A stretch of 64,000 nucleotides of DNA from positions 6,186,949 through 6,250,948 of the forward strand of contig CM064430.1 in assembly GCA_032690845.1 (NCBI GenBank). The letters run 5' to 3'. The position numbers and the translations under genes are program-made. This document shows positions 54,540-64,000 of this stretch, piece after piece. Under the pieces are notes generated by a model. It was given only the letters and a program-made list of their open reading frames with translations. It did not search any database and was not told where the DNA came from. The DNA comes from Eleusine coracana subsp. coracana (Eukaryota > Streptophyta > Magnoliopsida > Poales > Poaceae). Positions within the stretch are counted from its first letter, which is position 1. Every line of letters starts with the position of its first letter.

Positions 54540-55440
54540 TATAGGTGTTTTCAGTGTGGACGATTTAATATGCAGGGAAACCACACACAAGTTGACAAGC
54601 GGGTGCCCGTGAGGTGCAACTGTAGATTTCCAGAACACAGCTATCAAGAAGTTATTTACTACCTCTGCTTGGTGTTTTCTCGCTACCTAAAGGCTAGAAC
54701 CTCATTTCTTCCATACCAAGGAGGGTATGCAAGAAAAGAAACGGCGTGTTTAGCAACAAACACATAGATAAATTCAGGCTTGGGAGGCATCAAGAGAAGA
54801 GCGTGGTATTATACCTTACAATGAAGAGCTCTTGCTTCACCAAGAGTGACTTGAAGTTGTGATGATCCTGACAGGTGGACCTCTGACTTTTATATCTTGA
54901 CCTGTCCCAACTCAATCATGCTTGAAGCCGCAATGTCTGTTGGCTCCCGAATAAGGCGAGGAGCAGGGCTTGCGCTGAACCAGGCCTGTCCCAGATGAAA
55001 AGAACCATAGTGTGGTGCTGGACATAGGCACGGGACAGGTGGAGCCCTGAGCGTGCTGGTCGCCGGGAGCAAGACGCATGCTAGTAGCCTCACGCCCTCT
55101 TCTGCAACCTGCCCACATCGCCACTTGCCATCCCCTTGTGTCACTTTTTGCTGTCCTTTGCCACTTCGTTTGTCCATTGTTTACAGATATGAGAACATTG
55201 TGCTTGTTATTTGTGACAGCAAGTCACGCCTTGTAGCCGTGCGCTCTTGGACATCTTAGTCAGATCATGTATTGACTTGTGAAAGAAAACATACAAGATC
55301 AGTATTTATAAAAAATAAATCAGAGGCAGACAGATACTAACGTATACATATGCATTTGTTACAGATTGAAGTTATCCAATAATATGTCAATGTGATGACC
55401 ATGCAAAGTTTTTAGAATGGGTAGTGCATTTGTGCTCCAT

Positions 55441-55775
55441 CAGTGCGTCTTGATTGTTGACATTCGTGCTCACTATGTCAGATCAGGTCAATAGAGACTG
55501 GGTTCTAGGTGCAATAGAGACGTGTTTGCCCTGTCTTGACTTTTTGTCTCTAAAACTGGGCTTATACAGACAGGGTTCCAACCGACGCTAACGCGGCCAA
55601 GACATGAACAAGGTCGCTGACCCGTTTTTCATTTTTAGCGACGGGCCGACACCTGTGTATGCAAACTATAGATGTCTACAGAAACCATTTCTACTTGTTT
55701 TGAGACGGCGATTAAAGGACCGTCCCTGGTAGCTACAACAATAGTTTTCGCAGCACCATCATCCCTGTTGCAACA
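55441..55775. other. No recognised feature; CACTA-like words
   Basis: AATAGAGACTGGGTTCTAGG and GTCTCTAAAACTGGG, and TTAGCGACGGGCC, resemble subterminal words of CACTA elements. No terminal repeats or duplication were found. Confidence 0.3.
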
Positions 55776-56230
55776 GTGGCAGGGCTACATGGTACTGCTA
55801 CAGTAGTGACGTCTTGCCCCTCCACTGTCCCAAGTACATATAGGTGGTGGGGGAGGATAATTAAGTATTATGCTTTGCCAAGAGCTTGGGAGACATTGGG
55901 AGATTTGGAGAATTGTTCTTCATTGATTTATTGCTTGATTGAATTGAGATTGCAGTGCCTCTCTTTATATAAAGCTAGCCCTAACCATCTAGCCTTATCA
56001 CTAATTAACCTAACTTGAGAGCTAAGTAAGGGCAGAGCTACATTGAAGGTTGAGTAAGCTCTCGACATACTAATAACTAATAGGGATCTACATTGAAGTC
56101 CCTAACCATCTAGCCTTATCTCTAATTGTTCTACATTGAAGACCCTAACAATCTAGCCTTATCTCTAATTGTTCTACTCATTTTATTTTCCGGATTGATC
56201 TCAAGGAAGGTTGAGTAAGCTCTACATTGA
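55776..56230. repeat. Short tandem and dispersed direct repeats
   Basis: Two 43-bp units in tandem (56087-56129 and 56130-56172; TCTACATTGAAG then TCTAGCCTTATCTCTAATT). CATCTAGCCTTATCACTAAT also occurs at 55986 and GGTTGAGTAAGCTCT at 56049 and 56208. A TATA-like TTTATATAAAG sits near 55963. It could be an LTR remnant, but no ends were found. Confidence 0.6.
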
Positions 56231-57730
56231 AGTCAAAATTTTTATTTACAACAAAAGGTACATGGCCAAAATAACTAATAGGCATGTTCTTAACTCGACA
56301 TACTGAAAATCATAACAGGGATAGGTGTGGGAGACATATTGCATAAAATGTGTTCCGGACACTTTCATTTAGCATGACAAAAGGATCTAAACAGAAGATA
56401 GTTGTTTGCTTATAAGCAAGCCAGTGACATAGAAGCAATAATTAGATTAGTAGGAAATATCACTCATAACGATAATCCATTCACTGCAAGAAGATTAGTT
56501 CCCCAATCCCAAAATCACAGGCGTAGTGTCATCTCATAGATCACATGTGGATTTAATCATTCACATAACTGGTTCTGGAATCAAGAAAGTTAAACTCACG
56601 AATCATGAATACACATGAAAGCAAAATAAATGAACCCATAAAACCAGTTATGACACAATGTAACATGAATAAATGGCCTCTGGAAAAAGAAACATGCCAC
56701 TGAATCAGAACAGAAGAATACTACATGCACATGACTCGGATTGCCCTAAAAGAAATAAAATGATCCAAGTAAAAAAATGTAGAGAACAAAGTGCATGCAT
56801 TTTATTTTTTTTCCAAGCAGTCATGTAAGAACCCTTTCTCAGTATCGACCTTGACAAATTCGCCCTCTTCTACAAACATAACTCACGGATTACCTGAAAA
56901 CTTGTTACTTGCATTATAACACACAAGTACATAGTTCTACTTTTTTTTTTTTTGCTCCCATTGCAAGGACACCATACTTTTGCACGGTGCTCAAGAAATT
57001 TTTCATTTCTTTGTACTATAACAGATGCACATAGACGACTCGGATTACCTGAATGAAATAATAGAACAAAATAAGCACCACACCAAATTATCATTGTTGC
57101 ATTGTTGTCATGCAAGACAAACTGACATAACTGGTATTTATTATATTGTTTTGTCCTGCAGAGTGTTGTTTCAGATAGTATGACACACGATTTCCTACCT
57201 AAATAATTTAAGGTTCAACTATCTCATCCAAGTTAGCATTTGTTTCCTGCAATATGAAATAACAAGCTTATGGAATTTCGTAATGCAATTTATATGCAGC
57301 CCCTTCAGTTACTTTTTTTACTTTAATTTGCTCAATTAAAAATAAATACCGTCAATCATGCACCACCAATAATACCTTTGCCTAGGGCTAATGTAATAAG
57401 GATACCCAACAAGGAATATATCATCAATCATTATTTCTTAAGACCATACATGCAAGTGCTTTTCATGTTGTATTTAATAAAAAAAAATGTAGTATCAACG
57501 CAATGTTTCCTTTGCCTAAAAAATAATGGAAGGGAAAAATATTAGAAACAAAAACAGAAATGCTCAGCTTCAGTCTGTAATGATAGTTGCTTTGAACAGC
57601 AGCACGAGTAATAAAGCATATTATCTTGGTTGTGCGAGTCCACGCTTGTTTCCACACTTTAGATTAACTTCAACTGCATGGCTGTTCGAAGTTGTCCCAA
57701 TTTTCTATTGCATCAGATCCAAATTACATT
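56231..57730. other. No recognised feature
   Basis: AT-rich non-coding DNA. GACTCGGATTGCCC (56736) and GACTCGGATTACCTGAATGA (57034) with CACGGATTACCTGAAAAC (56883) are related words. Short ORFs have no recognisable domain. Confidence 0.5.
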
Positions 57731-57736
57731 AAAAAA

Positions 57737-57860
57737 GAGTATCTTTACAATGGGCTAAAATCTAAAGGTTTACATATACTTATACTACTTTAACCGTCAA
57801 AGTAGTATTGAGTAGTATTTTGAAGTAGTATGTACTCATATGAGTATTATGGGTAAACAC
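57737..57860 (+). mobile_element. MULE-type terminus, partner end not found
   Basis: GAGTATCTTTACAATGGGCT is identical over 20 bases to the left end of the element at 44923, and TAGTAT-rich subterminal DNA follows in both. GC-rich DNA starts at about 57955, so this may be another cargo-carrying element, later hit by the CACTA at 58128. Confidence 0.65.
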
Positions 57861-58127
57861 TAATTCCTTTGAAAAGAAAAAGGGGAAAATAATTCATTTT
57901 TCCGTATGATTACCCGTCCATTGCTTATGAAGTTCTCATCCTGTTCTTTGACTCTACGGTGGCAGGCGGCACGTATCGGGGATCGGCCAGCATTGCCGTG
58001 AGGTGGGCGTGACTTGGGGATGCAGTGATGCTGGAGGATGATGTTCTCACCAAAACCCTAGGGCAAGCAGCCATTGATTTGGAGTCGTCGGGGTGGAACT
58101 CGGTGCCAGGGCGCGAGCTCTAGTCTG

Positions 58128-59446
58128 CACTACTGGAATAATCCACTACAATGGCGGGCCAAAAGGGGCCTTAGTGGCGGAACACTAAAACGCCACTAAG
58201 CCCCTATCGCTAATTAATTACATACTTAGTAGCAAGCTAATACCCACTACAGACACACGTGGCAGTAACATAAAAAAAGGCATCAGTGGTGGTCTACGGA
58301 TTGCCGCCGACGCCATACCTAAATGCTACTAATTACAAAATTAGCTAGGATAATTAAAATCTAAACCCTAGCCGCACCTCCGCTACTGTCTTCGTTGCCT
58401 GCCGCTACATTTCGCGTTAGCGCCCGCCTGGCGCTAAGTGGCCACCGGAGCCGGCAGTGGAGCTACCGCGAGCTCCACCAGAGCCGGCGGTGGAGAAGGT
58501 GGCACCGGGACATCCAAGGGAGCCGGCACCACAGGAGCGCCCGGCGGTGGAGGAGAGGGCGCCGAGACCTCCAAGGCTCCCTCCACCGAGCCGTCCACGG
58601 CCACCGTCGCCGATGCGCTGGTGCGTGGAGGGCTGAGTACCACCAGGCCCGGAGGTGGAGAGGGGAGGCGGTGGCTGATGTTGGCGTGGATGACCGCCCC
58701 CCGGCCCCACGAGTGCCACAAGTGGCACAAGCGGCCCCAACGGTGCTTGCCCCCCATGGCGGTGCGGTGACTGAAGGAGGAGAGGCGGCGGTGGATCTAG
58801 CGAGGGAGGGGACGTGGTGCGAGAGGAGAGGGAGGAGAGGCGGTGCGGGAGGAGTAGCAGACGAAGGTGAGGGAGGAGAGGGCTGGGAGGCGGTGGCGGC
58901 CGGAGGTGAGGGAGGCAAGAGAGGAGGGCCTGGGATGAGCGGTGGCCCGAGGTGAGGAAGGAGAGGGAGGAGAGGGTCGGGAGGCGGCAGAGGCTAGAGG
59001 TGAGGGAGGCAATGGAGGAGGGCCCGGGGAGGTGGCAGTAGCCGGAGGTGAGGGAGGCGAGGAGAGGGCAAGGAGGTGGTGCAGCGGCGGAGAGGCGATG
59101 CGGTGCGCAAACCCTAACCCTAACCCTATGCGTGGTGGTGGAGGCGGTACGGCGCGTGGATGTGAGGAGAGGTCGCACCGCCTCCCCTTTTATATATGCA
59201 ATTGGCCCGCAACGGTGGGCTTGGGCTGACAAGCCCGCCGCTATTGGGCCTTCGGGCCTTAGCAGCGGGCCAAAAGATGCCCGCTATGGCCCACATTCCC
59301 TCAGTAGTGGGCATCACGTGCTCGCCACTATTTTTTTACCCTAGTAGCGTTTTTGTTTGTTTTGGCACCTCAGTTGCGGGCTCCTCAGATGTCCGCTACT
59401 GAGCAAAAAGTGTCATCCGCTACTACAGAGCATTATTCTAGTAGTG
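58128..59446. mobile_element. Non-autonomous CACTA element (1319 bp)
   Basis: Ends CACTACTGGAATAATC and, reversed, CACTACTAGAATAATG are strong inverted repeats. The flanks CTG (58125-58127) and TTG (59447-59449) are a 3-bp duplication with one mismatch. Subterminal GTGGCGG/GCGGGC words are frequent. The GC-rich centre (58390-59170) contains a 271-codon minus-strand ORF of proline/serine/leucine low complexity and AACCCTAACCCTAACCCTA (59110), telomere-like but only three units. No transposase. Confidence 0.88.
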
Positions 59447-59574
59447 TTGCTCACGCGTGCCGATTTGATCCTACCGCCAGCAGCAGCCATGGGCTTTCAC
59501 AACGCAAGTTCCAAGTGTTGTATGGAGAAAATAAGAAGAAAAAATTATCCATCACTGCCTTTATAACCCAAAAT

Positions 59575-59575
<1 letters not shown>

Positions 59576-59606
<31 letters not shown>

Positions 59607-59637
59607 TCTCTCTCTCTTCTCTCTCTCTTCTCTCTCA
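59576..59637. repeat. CT-rich microsatellite, (CTCTCTCTCTT)n
   Basis: After a pure CT run, TTCTCTCTCTC units repeat about four times. Confidence 0.9.
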
Positions 59638-59639
59638 AA

Positions 59640-60440
59640 ATAATGCACCACTTCACGAGAGCGTAAAATCTGAAATCAAATTAATTAAGTTGGCTTTGTA
59701 AATCGCATATTGTGGTTGTTGTGTGTTAGATGGATCAAGATTATTGTTATGGCCATTACATTATAGAGGAGACCACTCCCTCTCATGGCCGCTACACAAC
59801 ACTATAGATTGAGACTTCAATGGTTATCATAGCGAGCAAGATACAACGTTGTCAACCTCGTGTCATCGTGAATTATGACTGATCAATTGTGGCATACATT
59901 AGTTACCTTTGATGAAATCAGAGATCACTCGCCCATCAAGGTGCAGCTGCCATCCTTTCATTCTTCACTGAAGGACTGCTTCGTTGTCCTCGCATCATCA
60001 TGGATCATGGCCTCTCTTTAATTGTCATGAATTAATATGCCACTTCCATCATTTCCATCGAACATAGCTCTATGATGCTCACAACCATCCAGGACCAAGA
60101 AACAAATCCCAGTTTGGATCCCTAGGAAGATGGCGATCCTTCATCATGTTAGCAATGATAATCAAAAAGTTAGCAAAGTCACAAGAGACATGGACACTAG
60201 AACTGAGGGCGTCTGAGTGTAATTCAGTATCCAAGTGCTCATGTTGAAGCTGGTTTAGGCATGTGTGCTATATAGCTATATCCGGATTTGTGTTATACAT
60301 TTAAGTTGGTAAAGTTTGATACATTCTTTTTCTATGATGCACTAGACATAGAAGCACTTGACGCTTTTGAAGGAAAAATACATACATTGGTTCCGAGTAA
60401 GAGGAAGCCTTGGGCCAAAATTTTTTGACAAGGTTTCATG
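59640..60440. other. No recognised feature
   Basis: Non-coding DNA of medium GC with no ORF above 60 codons and no clear repeat. Confidence 0.45.
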
Positions 60441-60446
60441 TTACAA

Positions 60447-60669
60447 TAAACTAGCAGGAATTAAAGAGAGTTGGTAGATATGGGAGGGAACTATGTCATT
60501 GGGCAAGAAACACATGCAAGAGTTGATCGTTGGACAAATTTTGGAAACCAATTACTAAAAGTTCTAGAGCACAAGGTGAAAGTAGAATTGTAAACTAGCA
60601 AAAATTAGAGAGAGTTGGTAGATATAGGTGGGAATTATATCATTGAGCAAGAAACACATGCAAGAGTTG
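60447..60669. repeat. Direct repeat, ~80 bp, spaced 144 bp
   Basis: 60447-60525 and 60591-60669 share TAAACTAGCA, GAGAGTTGGTAGATAT and GCAAGAAACACATGCAAGAG. No ORF crosses it. Confidence 0.85.
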
Positions 60670-60885
60670 CTCACTAGAAATTTTGCATCAATCGCAAAAA
60701 GTAGAATTCTAAATCTTATATCTCTAAATGTATTTGCAGACACTTATTTATCAAACAATAAATAAAGAGCTTGCAACTAACCTAGTATAGGTTAATGTTG
60801 ATATTGATTATTTATGTATAAATCTTAGTTAATCAGTGAATCAATGCTGACCAAAAAGACTAGGGGTGGCTTATCTATTATACAT

Positions 60886-61000
60886 ACTAGATGATACCCG
60901 GCGCAGTGCTGCGGGTGTTTGAAACATGTCTAAGTTCTATGAAACATGACTGAATAATGAAGAGATAGATATCTTAAACAAATATGCTAAATTTTTGAAA
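60886..61000 (-). mobile_element. Helitron 3' end (minus strand), 5' end not located
   Basis: Read on the minus strand: ACCCGCAGCACTGCGCCGGG, a hairpin with ACCCG/CGGGT stem, then TATCATCTAGT. Hairpin plus CTAGT is the plant Helitron terminus. The element would extend to the right from here; its TC start could not be identified. Confidence 0.6.
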
Positions 61001-62254
61001 TGATATATAAGCTGAGAATCCACCTGACAACAATAATTTTACTCATAGAAAAAAAGAAATGCTTTAGTATGGTTGAGGATGTAAATAAACCCTGAGCAAT
61101 ATTTTGAAATTGTGAAGTGTAGTAATAAGAATATATTTTATAAAAAATAACCAGATTACTTATACGTAAGTTAACCCAGTAGATTTAGTTCTCGTGAGTC
61201 ATGTGTCAACAAAATAAGAACCGTGCAAAAGTTTGATACTATATATATTTCTGTCATCTTATATATGAGTGGGTCAATAATAAAGAGAAGTAGGAACATG
61301 GATACAATTCATATGCAGAAAAATAAAGGGAAAAAATCATCTATGCTATTTGGAACAAACTAACATAAACTTTGTATGCGACATACATATGAGATGAGAT
61401 TTGATGGACAGGTGAGTGTGCTAGATGAGATGGGATAACATAAACTTTGTATCCAATCATATTTGTTTAATTCGTTCTATCATTACTGAAGGACAAAAGG
61501 TAATACAACTTTGTAATAATTTTGAAAGATGCCCAAATCATAAATTCAGCATTTACAGAAACCTAAAAAAACAGATACTACTCCTTGACAGAATGTTTGA
61601 TAATTAGTTGGGCAGAAAAGAACACGACTATGGCCTGTTACCTAATAGAGTATTTTATAATTTTATTAATGAATTTCTTAATTCTCTAGTGACTATTAAG
61701 TTCTGGTTCTTTGTCGTAGACACCTGAATTTTTCCCCTTCGACCTGGACTACAGAATCCGAGAAAAAGATGGATAAATAAAGTGGAATATCTCTAAATAT
61801 GTCGAGAGATCTGTATTGTAGGTATACGGTCGACATCAATTGTTGATTCTTCTAGCTTTTGTCTAAATGATCCACACCATCTCCGGCCACGTGATAGGAT
61901 GTCTGCCAATATACAAATAGCATCATGGCTTATTACCATGCTTAAATGAAGAGAGACCATAATTACATCTGCTAAACATTAGTGCAAATTCCACCAGTCA
62001 GGGCCTAGGGTCCCGTACAGGCCTCTTTGGTTCAGACCCTGGAAAACTTGCCTGGGGCGCGCAGCGCCCCTATTGGATTTCTAGTGCCTGGTGTCCTTGT
62101 TAGTTGTTACCTTGCTTGAACAATTGACACAGTTGAAGACAGTTCGAAAGACATGACGATACGAGCTGAAGAAATGGTGCGAATTCAGACCAATTGAAAG
62201 ACATGAGGATACCTTGTTTCTTGGCAGAGAGACACTCCTAACGTCATTGGAGCA
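61001..62254. other. No recognised feature
   Basis: AT-rich DNA, perhaps partly Helitron interior. GCCTCTTTGGTTCAGACC and GGGGCGCGCAGCGCCCC (62055) are words often seen in grass MITEs, and the latter is a short palindrome; no element was delimited. GACATGACGATAC and GACATGAGGATAC near 62150-62210 form a short direct repeat. Confidence 0.4.
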
Positions 62255-62521
62255 TTGAGCAAGAAAACTCATGGTGTTGATGCGGAGGTGTGCTGTCCTC
62301 AGATTGCTGCCTGCGTGCCGCTGGCCGCTGCACTGATTTTTCTACAGCCTTTAGGGATAGGAGACGCGTTGCAGCTACACAGCTACAACCATTGGAATGG
62401 TAATGAACTTCTGATTGAAAAAATCATCATCGATCCTTCATTCAAAAGTAGAAGCCAACATGAGACAAAGATTTCACATGACCTGCAAAAGATAATCACC
62501 AGTAGAGATGGCGAAAATTAA
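62255..62521 (+). other. Unrecognised 88-codon ORF
   Basis: ATG 62255 to TAA 62521. The N-terminus has a short hydrophobic stretch (AACVPLAAALIFLQPLG) and the C-terminus is charged (KSRSQHETKISHDLQKI). No family is recognised. No promoter or splice context is convincing, so it may be chance. Confidence 0.15.
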
Positions 62522-62720
62522 AGGATCGTGCACTCTGATCTTTGGGGTGGCCAGGAGGAAAACGAATAATAATTGTGTCAACTTGAAGGACCGTGCACTC
62601 TGATTTTTTGGGGTGGCCAGGAGGAATATATGGACTATACGAAAAGTAATTGTGTCATTGAAGTTTGACACTTGATTGTTTTGTAATGACATCAGTTTTT
62701 GGAGCAGCCAGGATATACAT
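62521..62720. repeat. Direct repeat of ~40 bp (two copies, third degenerate)
   Basis: GTGCACTCTGAT followed by TTTGGGGTGGCCAGGAGGA at 62521-62559 and 62586-62625. A weaker copy is near 62685-62715 (TTTTTGGAGCAGCCAGGAT). On the minus strand it yields a repeated FLLATPK peptide in a 96-codon ORF (62764-62474), with no known domain. Confidence 0.8.
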
Positions 62721-62739
62721 GATGGATGGGATGATGTAG

Positions 62740-62955
62740 ATGGGTCGTTACATATGGACAACAACTCTTAAGTGGCAGATTTGTAGGAAAGAGGAACCAT
62801 GTGTTGGTTCATATATCAAGTGGGAATTGAAGGAGAGGGAGGAAGTGGGCTGGAGAAAAGAGGAGTCATCTGCTGGTTCATATATCAAGCGGGAATTGAA
62901 GGAGAGGGAGGAAGTGGGTTGGGGCGGTGCATGCCTATTAGCCTTTTTAATTTGA
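62740..62955 (+). other. 71-codon ORF with two 23-residue repeats
   Basis: Units start at 62785 and 62854, spaced 69 bp, so the frame is kept: RKEEPCVGSYIKWELKERE and RKEESSAGSYIKRELKERE. The repeat is charged, probably helical. No family was recognised. The DNA identity between units is also high, so a recent 69-bp duplication in non-coding DNA would look the same. Confidence 0.25.
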
Positions 62956-63052
62956 CACTCAAAGTGACCTAGGGTATTAAGAGTTGAGCTTTCCTATTGC
63001 TTTGGTGTCTTTATTGGGGTACAATTTTCATTTGCATAGGAGCACTGGTTCC

Positions 63053-63322
63053 TGTTAAGAATACAATAAGTTATGTGGGCTTTACACCTTCACATTCCCA
63101 CCCTTGAAGGGTCACCTCCATCTCTATATAAACAACCATGTGTATGGATCTAAAGGGAGAATAAAAAGAGATGACTCTCCACCTATCTCTATGTGTGTTG
63201 TGTGCTTATTCTTGGGATATAAGGGAAGGGAAACGGGTTCTCCATCATCTCCTCACGCCTATTTCGTGGAATTGAGTATGGGAATAGATTTGGTGAATCC
63301 ATGATAAAGATTATTTCTAACA
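63053..63322 (+). repeat. Copia-type LTR (270 bp), solo or 5' LTR of an element leaving the window
   Basis: It starts TGTTAAGAATACAATAAG and ends ...GATTATTTCTAACA, with TGTTA/TAACA as terminal inverted bases. Immediately after comes CGTTATCAACAC, a variant of the CGTTATCAGCAC primer-site motif of some copia elements. A TATA box lies inside. Confidence 0.7.
63124..63133 (+). promoter_or_regulatory. TATA box in copia LTR
   Basis: CTATATAAAC, about 190 bases before the LTR end, a usual place for the LTR promoter. Confidence 0.6.
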
Positions 63323-64000
63323 CGTTATCAACACTTTTGCTCTATAAATCAGGTGAGTCGTTCTTGATTTATTCGCATTAGATCAGTTTTATTTATCATG
63401 ATGTTAGTCATCATCTTGTCTGATCTATTTTGCGAGGGATGTCAATTGTTAATTACTGTGGTGCACCGGTATTGGAATTTTTTATGGCAAGCTCGCCGCT
63501 CATCTCTGTCGACTGCGGACACCATCGAGCAGGCAGGTCGATGGCCTTTGCCTATATGCCCTACGTGGCATGAAATCAACTATCATGACAAAAGGTCACG
63601 GTTAGTCGGCTTTTTATCCTTTTCTACGGGATCAAATCTTGAGTTTTCCTCTGATGGATGTTATAAGCGAGTTGTTTTGTTCTTGCGTTCCATCCTGTCC
63701 TTTTAATTAGATTACTTTGTGCATGTCCGAGCTCTTTAATCCTGTAGACTAAGATCACTAGTGGATCAATCGAGATTGTCATCACGGATCTAGTGCTCAC
63801 TGATGGGGCTTGCATGTATGCCCGAACCACTTTTGCGTAACAGCCTGAAGCTGCTCGCCTCCCTGAAGATGTGTTGCGTTTGCCTTACGCTGCATTGTTG
63901 TACTGTACTCACTTGAGGCCGCATCGTCAGGCTGCCCCAGCCATTATGCAGATTATGTTCGCTCGAAAACACATCGTCAGTTACACTTTTCATGCATTCA
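63323..64000 (+). other. Sequence after the copia LTR, no gag recognised
   Basis: If the LTR is a 5' LTR, this would be leader and gag. I see no zinc knuckle, gag motif or long frame; the longest ORF (63398-63706) has no recognisable domain. A solo LTR is equally possible. Confidence 0.35.

Larger units (their letters stand above)
49913..55440 (+). repeat. Repeat R, copy 10 (with hAT, CACTA and Helitron inserted)
   Basis: It begins CAGACGCACAACCAACACT, is interrupted at 50004-50786, continues TTGTCAAGTCCGGAGAG, is interrupted again at 51070-53056 and 53538-54539, and ends with TGTCAATGTGATGACCATGC. The order is the same as in copy 9. The TATA-like ATATAGGTG is at 54539-54547. Confidence 0.9.

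Noticed and set aside
59109..59129. Telomere-like AACCCTAACCCTAACCCT
   Set aside because: Only three units, inside a CACTA element's GC-rich centre. Not a telomere or a convincing interstitial telomeric array.
58417..59232. 271-codon minus-strand ORF, the second longest in the window
   Set aside because: Low-complexity Pro/Ser/Leu/Ala composition caused by GC-rich repeats within a non-autonomous CACTA element. It overlaps ORFs on the other strand of similar length.

Overview
This window looks like repeat-dense intergenic DNA from a flowering plant, most likely a grass. The evidence is the set of elements it carries: Tat/Retand-type Ty3/gypsy elements with a second RNase H domain and an antisense ORF, non-autonomous CACTA elements with GC-rich cargo, a Pack-MULE-like element, hAT elements starting CAGGGCC, plant Helitron ends (hairpin plus CTAGT), a LINE 3' end and copia LTRs. 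The species cannot be named from the sequence. I found no intact host gene, tRNA, rRNA or CRISPR array. Every clear coding signal belongs to a broken retroelement.

Layout. 1-1636 is the 5' part of a truncated Ty1/copia element (LTR end, tRNA-Met-type primer site, gag, protease). 1637-2850 holds two unclassified repeats that recur near 30.5-33 kb. 2921-23867 is one Ty3/gypsy element (Gypsy-1). Its reverse transcriptase was split by a second element (Gypsy-2, 7657-19013, 11,357 bp, two 411-bp LTRs, 5-bp target duplication AGCTG/AGTTG). Both are defective. Gypsy-2 carries a decayed antisense gene between integrase and 3' LTR. 23868-28334 contains an inverted LTR scrap and a third, internally deleted gypsy element (Gypsy-3). 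Its 5' LTR is split by an unusual 1.9-kb element with a palindromic terminal repeat, whose two ends are in inverted orientation.

From 28.3 to 55.4 kb the window is dominated by an unclassified dispersed repeat, here called R (core about 1.6 kb, at least nine partial copies, all on the + strand, with a conserved TATATAG-like box). In the last part, R and an upstream unit X (itself ending in AGAGCATCTCCA-type inverted repeats) are present twice in tandem (43.64-48.45 and 48.60-55.44 kb). Each tandem copy was invaded by different transposons: a Pack-MULE-like element and a CACTA in the first; a hAT MITE, a larger hAT, a CACTA and a Helitron in the second. The sister copy supplies the empty site, so most of these boundaries are well supported. 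Two near-perfect hairpins (39848-39980 and 48450-48570) lie inside or beside this array.

55.4-64 kb is mostly AT-rich DNA with no recognisable gene. It holds a MULE-type terminus, a 1.3-kb CACTA (58128-59446), small direct repeats, a Helitron end and, at the right edge, a copia-type LTR (63053-63322).

All identifications are by eye from motifs and translated similarity. No database search was run.
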